From: Mycolicibacterium chlorophenolicum
GTDB lineage: Bacteria; Actinomycetota; Actinomycetes; Mycobacteriales; Mycobacteriaceae
NCBI RefSeq assembly: GCF_001044235.1
Contig: NZ_JYNL01000069.1
Span: forward strand, 479,643 to 543,642
Length of the DNA stretch: 64,000 bases
Direction of reading: 5' to 3'
Made by a program: the position numbers and the translations under genes. Shown piece by piece: positions 6,526 to 15,612 of the stretch (its first letter is position 1; the number at the start of each line of letters is the position of its first letter). The notes beneath the pieces were generated by a model that saw only the letters and a program-made list of their open reading frames with translations, searched no databases and was not told the origin of the DNA.

Positions 6526-8238
6526 GTGACGACGGTGTCGGATCGCGTGCCCGTACGGATCGGCAACTGTTCCGGCTTCTACGGCGACCGGTTGTCGGCG
6601 ATGCGCGAGATGCTCACCGGCGGCGAGCTCGACGTCCTGACCGGCGACTATCTCGCCGAGCTGACGATGCTCATCCTCGGCCGCGACCGCATGAAGAACC
6701 CCGACCGGGGCTACGCCAAGACGTTCCTGCGCCAACTCGAGGAATGCCTCGGCATCGCCCAGGAGCGCGGGGTGCGCATCGTCGCGAACGCCGGCGGCCT
6801 CAACCCGGCGGGCCTCGCCCGGGACGTACGCACGCTGGCCGACCGGCTCGGTCTGTCTGTATCGGTCGCGCACGTCGAGGGCGACGACCTTCTTGCGCGG
6901 GCCGACGAGCTGGGTCTGGGCCGGCCGCTCACCGCCAACGCCTACCTCGGCGCGTGGGGCATCGTGGACTGCCTCGACGCGGGCGCCGACGTCGTGGTGA
7001 CCGGCCGGGTGACCGACGCGTCGGTCACCGTCGGGCCCGCGGCAGCGCACTTCGGATGGAGCCGCACCGACCACGACCGCATCGCGGGGGCCGTCGCCGC
7101 CGGCCACGTCATCGAATGCGGCACCCAGGCCACCGGCGGCAACTACTCCTTCTTCGGCGAGATCGCCGACATGACCCGACCGGGCTTCCCGATCGCCGAG
7201 ATCCACGCCGACGGCTCCTCGGTCATCACCAAACACCCCGGCACCGGCGGCGCGGTCACGATCGGCACCGTCACCGCGCAACTGCTCTACGAGATCGGCG
7301 GTGCCCGCTACGCCAACCCCGACGCCACGTTGCGCGTGGACAGCATCGAGCTGTCCGAGGACGGCCCGGACCGCGTCCGCATCGCCGGCGTCACCGGCGA
7401 GCCGCCGCCGCCCACCCTCAAAGTCAGCCTCAACAGCCTGGGCGGGTTCCGCAACGAGATGACGTTCGTGCTGACGGGGCTCGACATCGACGCGAAGGCC
7501 GCGCTGGTGCGCCGCCAGCTCGAGGACAGCCTGACGGTGCGACCCGCGGAGCTGCAGTGGTCGCTGGCCCGCACCGACCACCCCGACGCCGACACCGAGC
7601 AGACCGCCAGCGCGCTGCTGCGCTGTGTCGCCCGCGACGCCGAGGCCGCCACCGTCGGCCGCCAGTTCTCCTCGGCCGCAGTCGAACTGGCCCTCGCCAG
7701 CTACCCCGGCTTCACCAGCACGGCGCCGCCCGGCGACGGGCAGGTGTACGGGGTCTTCACCGCGGGCTACGTGCCCGCCGCGCAGGTGCCCCACGTCGCC
7801 GTGCACGCCGACGGCACCCGGGTCGACATCGCGCCGGCCGCCGAGACCCTGGAGCTCGAGCCGGTCCCCGACGCCACACTGCCGGAGCCCGGCACGTTCG
7901 GCCCGACCCGACGCGTCCCCCTCGGCACCATCGCCGGGGCCCGCAGCGGGGACAAGGGCGGCAGCGCGAATGTCGGGGTGTGGGTGCGCACCTATGACGA
8001 GTGGCGCTGGCTGGCGCACGCGCTGACCGTCGAGCGGTTGCGTGAGCTGCTGCCCGAGGCGGCCGAGCTGCCGGTGACCCGGCATCTGCTGCCCAACCTG
8101 CGCGCGGTGAACTTCGTCATCGAGGACATCCTGGGTCAGGGCGTCGCCTATCAGGCGCGCTTCGATCCGCAGGCCAAAGGGCTGGGCGAATGGCTGCGCA
8201 GCCGAACGATCGACATCCCCGAGGAGTTGCTGCCGTGA
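6526..8238 (+). CDS. Acyclic terpene utilization AtuA-like (DUF1446) protein
   Basis: 570-residue protein of the AtuA/DUF1446 family, corresponding by position to Rv0976c. The N-terminal DUF1446 domain (about 1-440) begins VPVRIGNCSGFYGDR and contains VTGRVTDASVTVGP and ECGTQATGGNYSFF. A C-terminal AtuA-like segment (about 465-565) contains the AGARSGDKGGSANVGVW signature. The biochemical function of AtuA is not established; in Pseudomonas the gene belongs to the citronellol/geraniol operon. The start is GTG 6526, preceded by ACGGGAGA; upstream in-frame codons lack family similarity. It overlaps the next gene by 4 bases (GTGA). It is first in an operon with two acyl-CoA dehydrogenases, AccA2/AccD2 and EchA7. 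Confidence 0.88.
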   Translation: MTTVSDRVPVRIGNCSGFYGDRLSAMREMLTGGELDVLTGDYLAELTMLILGRDRMKNPDRGYAKTFLRQLEECLGIAQERGVRIVANAGGLNPAGLARDVRTLADRLGLSVSVAHVEGDDLLARADELGLGRPLTANAYLGAWGIVDCLDAGADVVVTGRVTDASVTVGPAAAHFGWSRTDHDRIAGAVAAGHVIECGTQATGGNYSFFGEIADMTRPGFPIAEIHADGSSVITKHPGTGGAVTIGTVTAQLLYEIGGARYANPDATLRVDSIELSEDGPDRVRIAGVTGEPPPPTLKVSLNSLGGFRNEMTFVLTGLDIDAKAALVRRQLEDSLTVRPAELQWSLARTDHPDADTEQTASALLRCVARDAEAATVGRQFSSAAVELALASYPGFTSTAPPGDGQVYGVFTAGYVPAAQVPHVAVHADGTRVDIAPAAETLELEPVPDATLPEPGTFGPTRRVPLGTIAGARSGDKGGSANVGVWVRTYDEWRWLAHALTVERLRELLPEAAELPVTRHLLPNLRAVNFVIEDILGQGVAYQARFDPQAKGLGEWLRSRTIDIPEELLP

Positions 8239-9383
8239 ACATCTGGACCACCCCGGAGCGGGAGGATCTGCGAAAGACGGTGCGCGCCTTCGCCGAACGC
8301 GAGGTGCTGCCCCACGTCGAGGAGTGGGAGCGGGTCGGCGAACTCCCCCGCGACCTGCACCGCAAAGCCGCCGGCGCGGGCCTGCTCGGCGCCGGCTTCC
8401 CCGAGGCGGCCGGCGGTGAGGGCGGCGACGGCGCCGACGCGGTGGTCATCTGCGAGGAGATGCACCAGTCGGGCGCGCCCGGCGGCGTGTTCGCGTCGCT
8501 GTTCACCTGCGGCATCGCAGTGCCGCACATGATCGCCTCGGGTGACGAGCGGCTGATCGACCAGTACGTGCGTCCCACTCTGCGCGGCGAGAAGATCGGC
8601 TCGCTGGCGATCACCGAACCCGGCGGCGGCTCCGACGTCGGACACCTCACCACCCGGGCTCTTCGAGACGGGGACGACTATGTGCTCAACGGCGCCAAGA
8701 CCTACATCACCTCGGGGGTGCGAGCGGATTACGTCGTCACCGCGGCGCGTACCGGCGGACCAGGTGCTGCCGGTGTCTCGCTGATCGTCGTGGACAAGGG
8801 CACCCCCGGTTTCGAGGTCAGCCGCAAGCTCGACAAGATGGGCTGGCGGTCGTCGGACACCGCCGAACTGTCCTACACCGACGTCCGGGTGCCGGTGGCC
8901 AACCTCGTCGGCCCCGAGAACACCGGTTTCCTGCAGATCGCGGCGGCGTTCGTCTCCGAGCGCGTCGGCCTTGCCGCGCAGGCGTATTCGAGCGCGCAAC
9001 GCTGCCTGGACCTGACCGTCGACTGGTGCCGCAACCGCGAGACCTTCGGCAAGCCGCTGATCGCGCGCCAGTCGGTGCAGAACACGCTCGCCGAGATGGC
9101 GCGCCGCATCGACGTGGCCCGCGTCTACACCCGCAGCGTCGTCGAACGGCAGCTCGCGGGCGAGACCAATCTGATCACCGAGGTGTGCTTCGCCAAGAAC
9201 ACCGCGGTCGAGGCCGGCGAATGGGTGGCCAATCAGGCGGTGCAGCTGTTCGGCGGCATGGGGTACATGGCCGAGTCCGAGATCGAGCGGCAGTACCGCG
9301 ACATGCGCATCCTGGGCATCGGCGGCGGCACCACCGAGATCCTGACCGGGCTGGCCGCCAAGACGCTGGGCTTCCAGGCATGA
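8235..9383 (+). CDS. fadE13: Acyl-CoA dehydrogenase FadE13
   Basis: 382-residue FAD-dependent acyl-CoA dehydrogenase catalysing alpha,beta-desaturation of an acyl-CoA. Recognised elements are the substrate/FAD segment AITEPGGGSDVGHL, the helix with NRETFGKPL, and QLFGGMGYM near the C-terminus. At the position of the MCAD catalytic Glu the protein has Gly (GIGGGTTEI), as in the long-chain/isovaleryl type where the base lies elsewhere, so a branched or unusual substrate is plausible. The start GTG 8235 overlaps the previous stop, and the stop overlaps accD2 (ATGA). The position matches fadE13 of M. tuberculosis. Confidence 0.92.
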   Translation: MNIWTTPEREDLRKTVRAFAEREVLPHVEEWERVGELPRDLHRKAAGAGLLGAGFPEAAGGEGGDGADAVVICEEMHQSGAPGGVFASLFTCGIAVPHMIASGDERLIDQYVRPTLRGEKIGSLAITEPGGGSDVGHLTTRALRDGDDYVLNGAKTYITSGVRADYVVTAARTGGPGAAGVSLIVVDKGTPGFEVSRKLDKMGWRSSDTAELSYTDVRVPVANLVGPENTGFLQIAAAFVSERVGLAAQAYSSAQRCLDLTVDWCRNRETFGKPLIARQSVQNTLAEMARRIDVARVYTRSVVERQLAGETNLITEVCFAKNTAVEAGEWVANQAVQLFGGMGYMAESEIERQYRDMRILGIGGGTTEILTGLAAKTLGFQA

Positions 9384-10972
9384 ACCTCTCCTCCACGATC
9401 GACACCCGGTCATCCGCCTATCGCGAGGCGGCCGAGGCGATGTCGGCCAAACTCGCCGAACTCGAGGCCGAACACGCCAAGGCACTGGCCGGCGGCGGGG
9501 AGAAGTACGTCAGCCGTCACCATGCCCGCGGCAAGATGACCGCCCGCGAACGCATCGAGGCCCTGGTCGATCCCGACTCGCCGTTCCTGGAGCTCAGCCC
9601 GCTCGCCGCGTGGGGCACCGATTTCACGGTGGGTGCGAGCGTCGTCGTGGGCATCGGCGCCGTCAGCGGCGTCGAATGCCTGATCGTCGCCAACGATCCC
9701 ACCGTCAAGGGCGGCACCAGCAACCCGTGGACGCTGCGGAAGATCCTGCGCGCCAACCAGATCGCGCTGCAGAATCGGCTGCCGGTGATCTCCCTCGTCG
9801 AGTCCGGCGGCGCGGACCTGCCCACCCAGAAGGAGATCTTCATTCCGGGCGGACAGATGTTCCGCGACCTCACGCGGCTGTCGGCCGCGGGTATCCCGAC
9901 CATCGCGCTGGTGTTCGGCAACTCCACCGCCGGCGGGGCCTACATCCCGGGGATGTCCGACCACGTCGTGATGATCAAGGAACGCTCGAAGGTGTTCCTC
10001 GCCGGGCCGCCGCTGGTCAAGATGGCCACCGGGGAGGAGTCCGACGACGAGTCCCTCGGCGGGGCCGAGATGCATGCCCGCACATCGGGTCTGGCGGATT
10101 ACTTCGCCGTCGACGAACTCGACGCGATGCGCATCGGCCGCCGCATCGTCGCACGGCTGAACTGGCGCAAGCAGGGCCCGGCCCCGAAGCCGTTCACCGC
10201 GCCGCTGTTCGACGACGAAGAACTGCTCGGCATCGTGCCGCCGGATCTGCGCATCCCGTTCGACCCGCGCGACGTGATCGCGCGCATCGTCGACGGCTCG
10301 GAGTTCGACGAGTTCAAGCCGCTCTACGGCGGCTCGCTGGTGACCGGATGGGCGACGCTGCACGGGTATCCGCTCGGCATCCTGGCCAACGCCCGGGGTG
10401 TGCTGTTCTCCGAGGAGTCGCAGAAGGCCACCCAGTTCATCCAGCTCGCCAACCGCTCCGACACGCCACTGTTGTTCCTGCACAACACCACCGGCTACAT
10501 GGTGGGCAAGGACTACGAGGAGGGCGGCATGATCAAGCACGGCTCGATGATGATCAACGCCGTCTCGAACTCGACCGTTCCGCACCTGAGCCTGCTCATC
10601 GGAGCGTCCTACGGCGCGGGGCACTACGGCATGTGTGGGCGCGCCTACGATCCCCGGTTCCTGTTCGCCTGGCCGAGTGCCAAGTCGGCGGTCATGGGCG
10701 GCACCCAGTTGGCGGGTGTGCTGTCGATTGTCAGCCGGGCCGCCGCCGAGGCGCGCGGGCAGCAGGTGGACGAGGCCGCGGATGCCGCGCTGCGGGCCGC
10801 GGTCGAAGCGCAGATCGATGCCGAGTCGCTGCCGATGTTCCTGTCCGGCCGGCTCTACGACGACGGTGTCATCGATCCGCGCGATACCCGCACCGTGCTC
10901 GGAATGTGCCTGTCCGCCATCGCGAACGGACCGATCGAGGGGACGTCGAACTTCGGCGTCTTCCGGATGTGA
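9380..10972 (+). CDS. accD2: Acyl-CoA carboxylase carboxyltransferase subunit AccD2
   Basis: 530-residue carboxyltransferase (beta) subunit of a biotin-dependent acyl-CoA carboxylase. It transfers CO2 from carboxybiotin on AccA2 to an acyl-CoA. The two crotonase-like halves carry the oxyanion and biotin pocket glycines: NSTAGGAYIPGMSD in the N-half, and TTGYMVGKDYE with GASYGAGHYGMCGR in the C-half. Overall features are nearer to methylcrotonyl/geranyl-CoA carboxylase beta subunits than to propionyl-CoA carboxylase. ATGA overlap with fadE13; accA2 follows after 79 bases that hold a 49-bp palindromic element. Confidence 0.94.
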   Translation: MNLSSTIDTRSSAYREAAEAMSAKLAELEAEHAKALAGGGEKYVSRHHARGKMTARERIEALVDPDSPFLELSPLAAWGTDFTVGASVVVGIGAVSGVECLIVANDPTVKGGTSNPWTLRKILRANQIALQNRLPVISLVESGGADLPTQKEIFIPGGQMFRDLTRLSAAGIPTIALVFGNSTAGGAYIPGMSDHVVMIKERSKVFLAGPPLVKMATGEESDDESLGGAEMHARTSGLADYFAVDELDAMRIGRRIVARLNWRKQGPAPKPFTAPLFDDEELLGIVPPDLRIPFDPRDVIARIVDGSEFDEFKPLYGGSLVTGWATLHGYPLGILANARGVLFSEESQKATQFIQLANRSDTPLLFLHNTTGYMVGKDYEEGGMIKHGSMMINAVSNSTVPHLSLLIGASYGAGHYGMCGRAYDPRFLFAWPSAKSAVMGGTQLAGVLSIVSRAAAEARGQQVDEAADAALRAAVEAQIDAESLPMFLSGRLYDDGVIDPRDTRTVLGMCLSAIANGPIEGTSNFGVFRM

Positions 10973-10988
10973 GGGCCCCTATGGTTGC

Positions 10989-11037
10989 GATTTCGGCGTG
11001 CTTTCCGTCGCTGAGCGTAGATAACCACGCCGAATTC
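10989..11037. repeat. 49-bp palindromic element, degenerate copy
   Basis: The outer arms GATTTCGGCGTG (10989-11000) and CACGCCGAATTC (11026-11037) are inverted with one mismatch. The inner part is decayed but retains GTCGCTGAGCG. The length is exactly 49 bases, as in the copies at 36981 and 42263. It lies between accD2 and accA2 and could partly terminate or stabilise the operon mRNA there. Confidence 0.75.
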
Positions 11038-11051
11038 GCGAGGAGAGCGAG

Positions 11052-13016
11052 ATGATCACCCGAGTTCTGGTCGCCAACCGCGGGGAGATCGCGCGGCGCG
11101 TCTTCGCCACCTGCCGCCGCCTCGGGATCGGCACCGTCGCGGTGTACACCGATCCCGACGCCGCCGCGCCGCACGTCGCCGAGGCCGATGCCCGGGTCCG
11201 GCTCGACGGCACCCGCGGCTACCTCGATGCCGGCCAGCTGATCGCGGCCGCGCAGGCCGCCGGGGCCGACGCCATCCATCCCGGCTACGGATTCCTCTCG
11301 GAGAACGCGGATTTCGCGGCCGCGGTGATCGGCGCCGGTCTGACGTGGATCGGCCCGCCGGTCACGGCGGTCGCGGCCATGGGCTCGAAGATCGAGGCCA
11401 AGAAGATGATGGCCGCCGCCGGCGTGCCGGTGCTCGACGAGCTCGACCCCGACACGGTGACCGCCGACATGCTGCCGGTGCTGATCAAGGCGTCGGCGGG
11501 CGGTGGCGGCCGCGGTATGCGCGTCGTGCGCGATCTCGCCGACCTGCCCGCCCAGGTCGAGGCCGCGCAGCGGGAGGCGCAGTCGGCGTTCGGTGACCCG
11601 ACGGTGTTCTGCGAGCGCTACCTCGACGCCGGCCATCACGTCGAGGTACAGGTGATGGCCGACGCGCACGGGACTGTCTGGGCGGTCGGTGAGCGGGAGT
11701 GCTCGATCCAGCGCCGCCACCAGAAGATCATCGAAGAGGCTCCCTCACCGCTGGTGGAGCGCACACCCGGCATGCGGGACAAGCTGTTCGAAGCGGCGCG
11801 GCTGGCCGCCACCGCGATCGGCTACACCGGGGCGGGCACCGTGGAGTTCATGGCCGATGATGCCGGCGAGTTCTTCTTCCTCGAGATGAACACGCGTCTG
11901 CAGGTGGAGCACCCGGTCACCGAACTCACCTCGGGGCTGGACCTGGTGGAACTGCAGGTGACGGTCGCCGACGGCGCCCCGCTGGATCCCGAGCCCCCGG
12001 CGTCGACCGGCGCGTCGATCGAGGCGCGGCTCTACGCCGAGGATCCCGCCAAGAACTGGCAGCCGCAGGCGGGCACCGTGCACCGCTTCGACGTCCCGAC
12101 GGCGAGCACGCAGTTCGGCTCGCACGGTCGGGCCGGGGTGCGCCTGGATTCCGGGGTCGTCGACGGCTCGGTGATCTCGGTGTTCTACGACCCGATGATC
12201 GCCAAGGTGATCTCCTGGGCACCGACCCGCGCCCAGGCGGCGGCGCTGCTGGCCGACGCGCTGACCCGCACCCGACTGCACGGCGTGCGTACCAACCGCG
12301 ACCTGCTGGTCAATGTGCTGCGCCACCCGGCGTTCCTCACCGGCGCCACCGACACGGCGTTCTTCGACACCCACGGGCTGGACGCGCTCGCCGCGCCCGT
12401 CGCCGACGCCGCGACGGTGAGCCTGTCGGCCGTCGCGGCCGCACTCGCCGATGCGGCCCACAACCGCTCCACCGCAACAGTTTTCGCCGGAGTGCCCAGC
12501 GGCTGGCGCAATCTCGCGTCGGCCGGGCAGGCCAAGAGCTACGCCGACGACGACGGCCAGACCCACGAGGCGATCTACCGCTTCACCCGCGACGGTGTGC
12601 GGATCACCGGTCACGACGACATCGCGCTGGTGTCGGCGACGCCCGAGCAGGTGGTGCTGACCGTGGGTGCGGTCGATCGGCCGTTTCGGGTCGCCCAGTA
12701 CGGAGACGACGTGTTCGTCGACTCACCGGGTGCCGCGGTGCATCTCGTCGCGCTGCCGAGATACCCCGACCCCGCCGACGCCGTCGCACACGGCTCACTG
12801 CTGGCCCCGATGCCCGGCTCGGTGCTGCGGGTCGGCGCCACCGTCGGCGACACGGTCACCGCGGGGCAGCCCCTGGTCTGGCTCGAGGCGATGAAGATGG
12901 AACACACCATCGCCGCGCCCGCCGACGGGGTGCTGGCCGAACTCAACGTCACCGCCGGAACCCAGGTGGAGGTAGGCGCCGTGCTGGCGCGCGTCGATTC
13001 AGGAGAGGCCCCATGA
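11052..13016 (+). CDS. accA2: Acyl-CoA carboxylase biotin carboxylase/BCCP subunit AccA2
   Basis: 654-residue alpha subunit combining biotin carboxylase (1-445, starting ITRVLVANRGEIARRVF) and a C-terminal biotinyl carrier domain (about 580-654). Visible sites are the ATP-grasp glycine loop KASAGGGGRGMRVV, the catalytic region EMNTRLQVEHPVTE and the biotinylation motif EAMKMEH, whose Lys takes the biotin. The N-domain carboxylates biotin with ATP and bicarbonate for transfer by AccD2. The ATG is preceded by CGAGGAGAG. It overlaps fadE12 by 4 bases. The substrate of the M. tuberculosis AccA2/D2 pair is not settled. Confidence 0.95.
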   Translation: MITRVLVANRGEIARRVFATCRRLGIGTVAVYTDPDAAAPHVAEADARVRLDGTRGYLDAGQLIAAAQAAGADAIHPGYGFLSENADFAAAVIGAGLTWIGPPVTAVAAMGSKIEAKKMMAAAGVPVLDELDPDTVTADMLPVLIKASAGGGGRGMRVVRDLADLPAQVEAAQREAQSAFGDPTVFCERYLDAGHHVEVQVMADAHGTVWAVGERECSIQRRHQKIIEEAPSPLVERTPGMRDKLFEAARLAATAIGYTGAGTVEFMADDAGEFFFLEMNTRLQVEHPVTELTSGLDLVELQVTVADGAPLDPEPPASTGASIEARLYAEDPAKNWQPQAGTVHRFDVPTASTQFGSHGRAGVRLDSGVVDGSVISVFYDPMIAKVISWAPTRAQAAALLADALTRTRLHGVRTNRDLLVNVLRHPAFLTGATDTAFFDTHGLDALAAPVADAATVSLSAVAAALADAAHNRSTATVFAGVPSGWRNLASAGQAKSYADDDGQTHEAIYRFTRDGVRITGHDDIALVSATPEQVVLTVGAVDRPFRVAQYGDDVFVDSPGAAVHLVALPRYPDPADAVAHGSLLAPMPGSVLRVGATVGDTVTAGQPLVWLEAMKMEHTIAAPADGVLAELNVTAGTQVEVGAVLARVDSGEAP

Positions 13017-14173
13017 CCGGATTCATCGAGACCGAGGAACAGCAGGCCCTGCGCAAGGCGGTCGCCGCGATGGCCGCCAACTACGGGCAGGACTACTACC
13101 TGGAGAAGGCACGCGCCGGGCAGCACACCGACGAGCTGTGGGCCGAGGCGGGCCGGCTCGGCTTCATCGGGGTGAACCTGCCCGAGGAGTACGGCGGTGG
13201 GGGCGCCGGCATGTACGAGCTCAGCCTGGTCATGGAGGAGATGGCCGCGGCGGGGTCGGCGCTGCTGATGATGGTGGTGTCCCCCGCGATCAACGGCACG
13301 ATTATCGCCAAGTACGGCACCGAGGACCAGAAGAAGCGCTGGCTTCCCGGTATCGCCGACGGGACGATCACGATGGCGTTCGCGATCACCGAACCCGACG
13401 CCGGCTCCAACTCCCACCGCATCACCACCACCGCGCGCCGCGACGGCAGCGACTGGATCCTGTCCGGCCAGAAGGTGTACATCTCCGGCGTCGACCAGGC
13501 CCAGGCGGTGCTCGTCGTCGGCCGCACGGCCGATCACAAGACCGGCAACCTGAAGCCGGCGCTGTTCGTGGTCCCGACCGACACCCCGGGGTTCACGTAC
13601 ACGAAGATCCCGATGGAGATCGTCAGCCCCGAGTTCCAGTTCCAGGTGTTCCTCGACGAGGTCCGGCTGCCCGCGGACGCGCTGGTCGGATCCGAGGACG
13701 CCGCGATCGCCCAGCTGTTCGCGGGGCTCAATCCCGAGCGGATCATGGGCGCCGCGAGCGCGGTCGGCATGGGCCGCTTCGCGATCGACAAGGCGGTCGA
13801 CTACGTCAAGACCCGGCAGGTGTGGAAGACGCCGATCGGCGCACACCAGGGTCTGTCGCATCCGTTGGCGCAGAACCACATCGAGATCGAGCTGGCGAAG
13901 CTGATGATGCAGAAGGCCGCCGGCCTGTACGACTCCGGCGACGACGTGGGTGCCGCCGAGGCGGCGAACATGGCCAAGTACGCCGCGGGCGAGGCGTCGG
14001 TGCGCGCCGTCGACCAGGCCGTGCAGTGCCTCGGCGGCAACGGGCTGACCAAGGAGTACGGCATCGCGTCGGTGCTGGTGGCGTCGCGGCTGGCCCGCAT
14101 CGCTCCGGTCAGCCGCGAGATGGTGCTCAACTTCATCGCCCAGACATCGCTCGGACTCCCCCGGTCCTACTGA
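13013..14173 (+). CDS. fadE12: Acyl-CoA dehydrogenase FadE12
   Basis: 386-residue acyl-CoA dehydrogenase-fold flavoprotein, second in the operon. FAD/substrate elements include NLPEEYGGGGAGMYE, AITEPDAGSNSHRITT and the C-terminal QCLGGNGLTKEYG. At the place of the usual catalytic YEGTxEI the sequence reads APVSREM, so the MCAD-type Glu is Pro; the base must be elsewhere or the enzyme is atypical. The start ATG overlaps accA2 (ATGA) and the stop shares one base with echA7 (TGATG). By synteny it is the FadE12 orthologue. Confidence 0.92.
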   Translation: MTGFIETEEQQALRKAVAAMAANYGQDYYLEKARAGQHTDELWAEAGRLGFIGVNLPEEYGGGGAGMYELSLVMEEMAAAGSALLMMVVSPAINGTIIAKYGTEDQKKRWLPGIADGTITMAFAITEPDAGSNSHRITTTARRDGSDWILSGQKVYISGVDQAQAVLVVGRTADHKTGNLKPALFVVPTDTPGFTYTKIPMEIVSPEFQFQVFLDEVRLPADALVGSEDAAIAQLFAGLNPERIMGAASAVGMGRFAIDKAVDYVKTRQVWKTPIGAHQGLSHPLAQNHIEIELAKLMMQKAAGLYDSGDDVGAAEAANMAKYAAGEASVRAVDQAVQCLGGNGLTKEYGIASVLVASRLARIAPVSREMVLNFIAQTSLGLPRSY

Positions 14174-14937
14174 TGCCTCTCATCACCTACGCGCGCGACG
14201 GTGCAGTCGCGCGGCTGCTGCTGGACTCGCCGCACAACCGCAACGCACTGTCCACCGCCCTGATCGAGGAACTGCACGCCGGACTCGACCGGGCCGCCGC
14301 CGACCCCGAGGTGCGGGTCGTGGTGCTCGGGCACACCGGCGGCACGTTCTGCGCCGGCGCCGACCTCAGCGAGGCCGCGGGCCGCGACCCGTCCGAGCTG
14401 GCTGTCGACCGCGCCCGGGAGATGACGCGACTGCTGCGCCGCCTTCTCGAGTCGCCGATACCGGTGATCGGCGCGATCGACGGGCACGTGCGGGCCGGCG
14501 GGTTCGGCCTGGTCGGGGCGTGCGACATCGTGGTGGCGGGCCCGGCGAGCACGTTCGCGCTCACCGAGGCGCGGATCGGGGTGGCGCCGTCGATCATCTC
14601 GCTGACGCTGCTGCCGAAGCTGACGGCGCGTGCCGCCGGCCGGTACTTCCTCACCGGCGAGAAGTTCGGCGCCGACGTCGCCGCACAGATCGGGCTGGTG
14701 ACCGTCGCCGCCGACGATGTCGACGCAGCGGTGACCGACCTGGCCGCCGCTGTCGCGCTGGGCTCCCCGCAGGGCTTGGCCGAATCGAAGGCGCTGACCA
14801 CCGCGGCGATCCTGGCCGACTTCGACCGGCGGGCCGACGAGCTGACGGAGCGCTCGGCCGCGCTGTTCGTCTCCGACGAGGCCCGCGAGGGCATGCTCGC
14901 GTTCCTGGAGAAGCGTCCCCCGCGCTGGGCCGGCTGA
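14173..14937 (+). CDS. echA7: Enoyl-CoA hydratase EchA7
   Basis: 254-residue crotonase-family enzyme predicted to hydrate the enoyl-CoA product of the carboxylase step. The oxyanion-hole segments HTGGTFCAGADLSEA and IDGHVRAGGFGLVGACDIV are clear, as is the C-terminal substrate helix. The start ATG at 14173 overlaps the fadE12 stop by one base, making this the sixth coupled gene of the operon. By analogy with liu/atu clusters it would act on a carboxylated, branched enoyl-CoA; this is inference from context. Confidence 0.92.
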   Translation: MPLITYARDGAVARLLLDSPHNRNALSTALIEELHAGLDRAAADPEVRVVVLGHTGGTFCAGADLSEAAGRDPSELAVDRAREMTRLLRRLLESPIPVIGAIDGHVRAGGFGLVGACDIVVAGPASTFALTEARIGVAPSIISLTLLPKLTARAAGRYFLTGEKFGADVAAQIGLVTVAADDVDAAVTDLAAAVALGSPQGLAESKALTTAAILADFDRRADELTERSAALFVSDEAREGMLAFLEKRPPRWAG

Positions 14938-15029
14938 GACCTCACAGTTTGGCCAAGGCGCTTGCATGTGCCGACGATCGTCGTAGCCTGGTGGGCGATG
15001 TGCGGATGCGCGAACAGCAAAAGGTCACG

Positions 15030-15611
15030 ATGAGTACCCCTGCGTCGCGGAGCAGGTCGATGCGGGCTGCGGACACCGACCGTATCCAGGTGGCGCAGCT
15101 GCTCACCGATGCCGCGGCGAACGGGAAGATCGGCCTGACCGAATTCGAGAACCGGCTGGCCAGGGCGTACGCAGCACAGACCTACGACGAGCTGGACCGC
15201 CTGTCGGCCGACCTTCCGGGCGCGGTCACCCGCGGTCGCGGCGGCACCTGCCGGCCCGCGCCGTCGAGCACCCTGCTGGCGATCCTGAGCGGCTACGAGC
15301 GCCGCGGCCGCTGGAACGTCCCGAACCGGCTGACCACCTTCGCGCTGTGGGGCGGCGGGGTGATCGACCTGCGGTACGCCGACTTCACCGCGCACGACGT
15401 CGAGATCCGGTGCTACACGATCATGGGCGGGCAGACCATCCTGGTGCCGCCGGAGGTCAACGTCGACCTGCGCGGCATCGCGGTGATGGGCAGCTTCGAC
15501 CAGAACATCGAGGGCGAGGGGTCACCCGGCGCGCCGTGTGTGCGGATCTCCGGGTTCGCGCTGTGGGGCAGCGTCGCGGTCAAGCGCAAGAAGCGCAAGT
15601 CCACCGCCTGA
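15030..15611 (+). CDS. DUF1707 / LiaF-like protein
   Basis: 193-residue protein equivalent to Rv0966c. The N-terminal DUF1707 domain (about 10-65) starts MRAADTDRIQVAQLLTDAAANGKI and is followed by a beta-rich LiaF-type domain (about 90-185) with GGGVIDLRYADF and GFALWGSVAVK. Such proteins are often tied to envelope-stress regulation; the function in mycobacteria is unknown. Several near starts exist (GTG about 15000, ATG 15006); ATG 15030 is chosen for the AGG seven bases upstream. It has its own transcription unit after echA7 and converges on the VWA gene with one base between the stops. Confidence 0.85.
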   Translation: MSTPASRSRSMRAADTDRIQVAQLLTDAAANGKIGLTEFENRLARAYAAQTYDELDRLSADLPGAVTRGRGGTCRPAPSSTLLAILSGYERRGRWNVPNRLTTFALWGGGVIDLRYADFTAHDVEIRCYTIMGGQTILVPPEVNVDLRGIAVMGSFDQNIEGEGSPGAPCVRISGFALWGSVAVKRKKRKSTA

Positions 15612-15612
15612 C

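Noticed and set aside
8190..9383. Earlier start for FadE13 overlapping the AtuA-like gene by 49 bases.
   Set aside because: The GTGA junction at 8235 begins exactly at the acyl-CoA dehydrogenase N-terminus; the extra residues are in the coding end of the previous gene.
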